Assembly (NCBI GenBank): GCA_013815355.1
Contig: JACDGG010000010.1
Location: forward strand, 1 to 36,373
Reading direction: 5' to 3'
Source: Solirubrobacterales bacterium
Lineage (GTDB): Bacteria; Actinomycetota; Thermoleophilia; Solirubrobacterales; Solirubrobacteraceae
DNA length: 36,373 nucleotides
Shown here: piece by piece, positions 34,877 through 36,373 of the stretch
How the letters are laid out: every line of letters begins with the position of its first letter
How positions within the stretch are numbered: position 1 is the first letter of the stretch
Position numbers and translations under genes: made by a program
Notes under the pieces: generated by a model
Databases searched by the model: none
What the model was told of the DNA's origin: nothing
The model's input: the letters and a program-made list of their open reading frames with translations, nothing else

Positions 34877-36099
34877 CCCCTCCTCGCTCCTTGACGCGCG
34901 GCCAGCTGGCCGACGCCATCGTAGATGCCCCGGGTCCGCACCGCGATGTCATCCCAGTCGAAGCTGAGCACGTGCTCTGAGGCCTCGGTGACGAGCCTGT
35001 CACGCAGCCCATCGTCGACGAGCAGCCGTTCGATCATCACGCCGAGATGCTCGGCGTCGCCGCCGTTGAAGCGCAGCCCGACGCGCTCGCCGCCGGGCAC
35101 CACCTCGCGCAGCCCGCCCGTGTCGGCGACGATGCAGGGACAGCCCGAGGCCATCGCCTCGAGCGCCACGAGCCCGAAGGGCTCATAGATCGAGGGCACC
35201 ACGCAGAGGTCGGCGATGCGGTAGAGCGAGTGCAGCACGTCGTCGCCGATCCAGCCGAGGAACGTGCCGTGCTCGTCGAGGCCGAGCCGCGCGGCCTGGG
35301 CCTTCAGCTCGCACTCGTGCGTGCCGCTGCCGGCGACGAGGAAGCGCACCTCGCCGACGTTTGCGATCACCCCGGGCAGCGCGTCGAGCGCGAGCTGGAA
35401 GCCCTTCTCATAGACCAGGCGCCCGACCAGCAGCACGAGCTTCTCGTGCGGTGCCGCGAACTCGCTGCGCAGCGCCTGCAGGTCGCCGCTGGGACGCAGT
35501 TCGCTCGGGTCGACCCCGTTGGGGATCACCGCGACGTGGCGCTCGTCGATGTCGAAGATGTCGGCCACGTGGCCGCGCATGTAGTAGGAGCACACGATCA
35601 CCGCCTCCGCGCGCTGGGCCATCCAGCGCTCTACGGAGTGGATGTGCGCCTGCGGCTCGTCGGTGACCCAGCCCTGGTGGCGCCCGTGCTCGGTCGCGTG
35701 GATTGTCGTCACGTAGGGCACCTCGAGCCGCTCCGCGAGCTCCGCCGAGGCCTTCGCGACGAGCCAGTCGTGGCCGTGGATCAGCTCGTAGGAGTGCTCC
35801 TGCGACAGCGCCTCGCCCGCGGCGAGCATGTCCTCGTTCATCTGATCGACCCAGGCGACGAAGCGGTCGAGGTCCCGTGGCCAGCTCGGCTCGCGCACCC
35901 GGTGCACGGTCACACCGCCGCGCTCCAGGGGCCCGGGCGTACCGTCGAGCTCGAATTCCGCACCCACGCCGCGGGTCAGCACGTCGACTGTGACCCCCTG
36001 GCGCACGAGCGCCTCGGCGAGCTTTCGCACATGCCGCGCCAGGCCGCCCTCGATCACCGGCGGGTACTCCCATGAGAGGATGAGCACGCGGTCGCTCAT
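34873..36099 (-). CDS. GT4-family glycosyltransferase
   Basis: The product is 408 residues. The N-terminal Rossmann domain begins RVLILSWEYPPVIEGGLARHV, the glycogen-synthase-like GGLARH loop. LIHGHDWLVAKASAELA and VTTIHATEHGRHQG follow. The C-terminal domain has VAVIPNGVDPSELRP, LVLLVGRLVYEKGFQLAL and PSIYEPFGLVALEAMASG, the E-x7-E nucleotide-sugar motif of GT-B enzymes. It probably builds an alpha-glucan, glycolipid or polysaccharide; close relatives include glycogen synthases of actinobacteria. ATG 36099 follows TAGGGT by 7 bases, which rejects a longer frame to 36201. Confidence 0.9.
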   Translation of the reverse strand: MSDRVLILSWEYPPVIEGGLARHVRKLAEALVRQGVTVDVLTRGVGAEFELDGTPGPLERGGVTVHRVREPSWPRDLDRFVAWVDQMNEDMLAAGEALSQEHSYELIHGHDWLVAKASAELAERLEVPYVTTIHATEHGRHQGWVTDEPQAHIHSVERWMAQRAEAVIVCSYYMRGHVADIFDIDERHVAVIPNGVDPSELRPSGDLQALRSEFAAPHEKLVLLVGRLVYEKGFQLALDALPGVIANVGEVRFLVAGSGTHECELKAQAARLGLDEHGTFLGWIGDDVLHSLYRIADLCVVPSIYEPFGLVALEAMASGCPCIVADTGGLREVVPGGERVGLRFNGGDAEHLGVMIERLLVDDGLRDRLVTEASEHVLSFDWDDIAVRTRGIYDGVGQLAARQGARRG

Positions 36100-36106
36100 G
36101 GCCTTG

Positions 36107-36112
36107 ACCCTA
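36107..36112 (-). promoter_or_regulatory. -10 hexamer of a leaderless glycosyltransferase promoter
   Basis: TAGGGT on minus, 7-base spacer, ATG 36099. The hexamer and spacing are the same as before the amidohydrolase gene at 967. Confidence 0.5.
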
Positions 36113-36185
36113 TCTATCCGGAGGCGGCGATCGCGCTTTGAGACCCTCGGGGTGCCCGAGAGGGCGGATGCGCAAGCATTCGCAC

Positions 36186-36373
36186 ATGAACGCATCGTCA
36201 CCCGTCTTCTACTTCGGCGCGATGTCCCCCTACTCGTGGCTCGCCGCCGAGCGCATCGAGCAGCTCCTGCCCGAGGCGCACTGGCGCGGGGTCCTCGCCG
36301 GGGTGATCTTCGCAGCGCACGGGCGCACCTCGTGGGGCCTGACCGAGGCCCGCGCCGCGGGGCTGGCCGACTG
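36186..36373 (+). CDS. DsbA-family, 2-hydroxychromene-2-carboxylate isomerase-like protein, partial
   Basis: Only the first 62 codons are in the window. SPVFYFGAMSPYSWLAAERIEQLLPEA is the thioredoxin-fold start of HCCA isomerase/DsbA-like proteins, with SPYSW in place of the redox CxxC, and WRGVLAGVIFAAHGRTSWG continues the family. Such proteins are glutathione- or thiol-dependent isomerases or of unknown function. It diverges from the glycosyltransferase gene across 86 bases. The end is missing, so function and length cannot be judged. Confidence 0.75.
   Translation, partial: MNASSPVFYFGAMSPYSWLAAERIEQLLPEAHWRGVLAGVIFAAHGRTSWGLTEARAAGLAD

Overview
The window is very GC-rich and looks like chromosome of a high-GC Gram-positive bacterium. 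A member of the Actinomycetota near Solirubrobacterales/Thermoleophilia is my best guess. The reasons are an hrcA-dnaJ-prmA operon, a HadA/HadB-type dehydratase pair, an LPXTG surface protein, a TetR-MarR fusion regulator, and many genes whose start codon sits 6-7 bases after a -10-like hexamer (leaderless transcripts). The taxon is inference; no 16S or marker search was possible.

Left core region (1-6.1 kb): a partial type II NADH dehydrogenase-like gene diverges from an amidohydrolase gene across a 23-base gap holding two overlapping -10 elements. Convergent to the amidohydrolase are prmA, dnaJ and hrcA (reading leftward), then a HadB/HadA-like dehydratase pair.

Conjugation-like cluster (6.3-16.6 kb, all leftward): a single-stranded DNA-binding protein, a replication-relaxation-like protein, a TraD/TraG-type coupling ATPase, an orphan response regulator, an unknown winged-helix-like protein, a 1263-residue second TraG-like ATPase fused to a replication-relaxation domain, and a TetR-MarR regulator. 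No relaxase, integrase, VirB4 or pilus gene accompanies them. This is my main candidate for an undescribed DNA-handling system.

Short core stretch (16.8-18.5 kb): a small lipoprotein, a GNAT acetyltransferase, a DnaJ-type zinc mini-protein, tRNA-Glu(CTC) and tRNA-Leu(CAG).

Integrated elements at tRNA-Leu (18.45-32.4 kb): the 3' part of tRNA-Leu is repeated as a 53-bp direct repeat at 31225 and again at 32178. Element A (12.8 kb) carries a tyrosine integrase, an excisionase-like protein, a ribbon-helix-helix protein, a MobF relaxase-helicase, an SSB and cargo. The cargo is a DJ-1-family gene, a racemase remnant, an MNT-HEPN toxin-antitoxin pair, a decayed IS with an internal inversion, an FAD oxidoreductase and its MocR-type regulator. 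It has no coupling protein or mating channel, so it looks mobilizable rather than self-transmissible. Element B (0.95 kb) holds only hicBA between two att copies. A hicA remnant just past the third att suggests a third, lost element. The right ends share an integrase-side box and carry phased GTCC/GGAC repeats.

Right core region (32.4-36.4 kb): an LPXTG-anchored Thr/Pro-repeat protein with a structured leader, an acyl-CoA ligase translationally coupled to a GT4 glycosyltransferase, and the start of a divergent DsbA-family (HCCA isomerase-like) gene.
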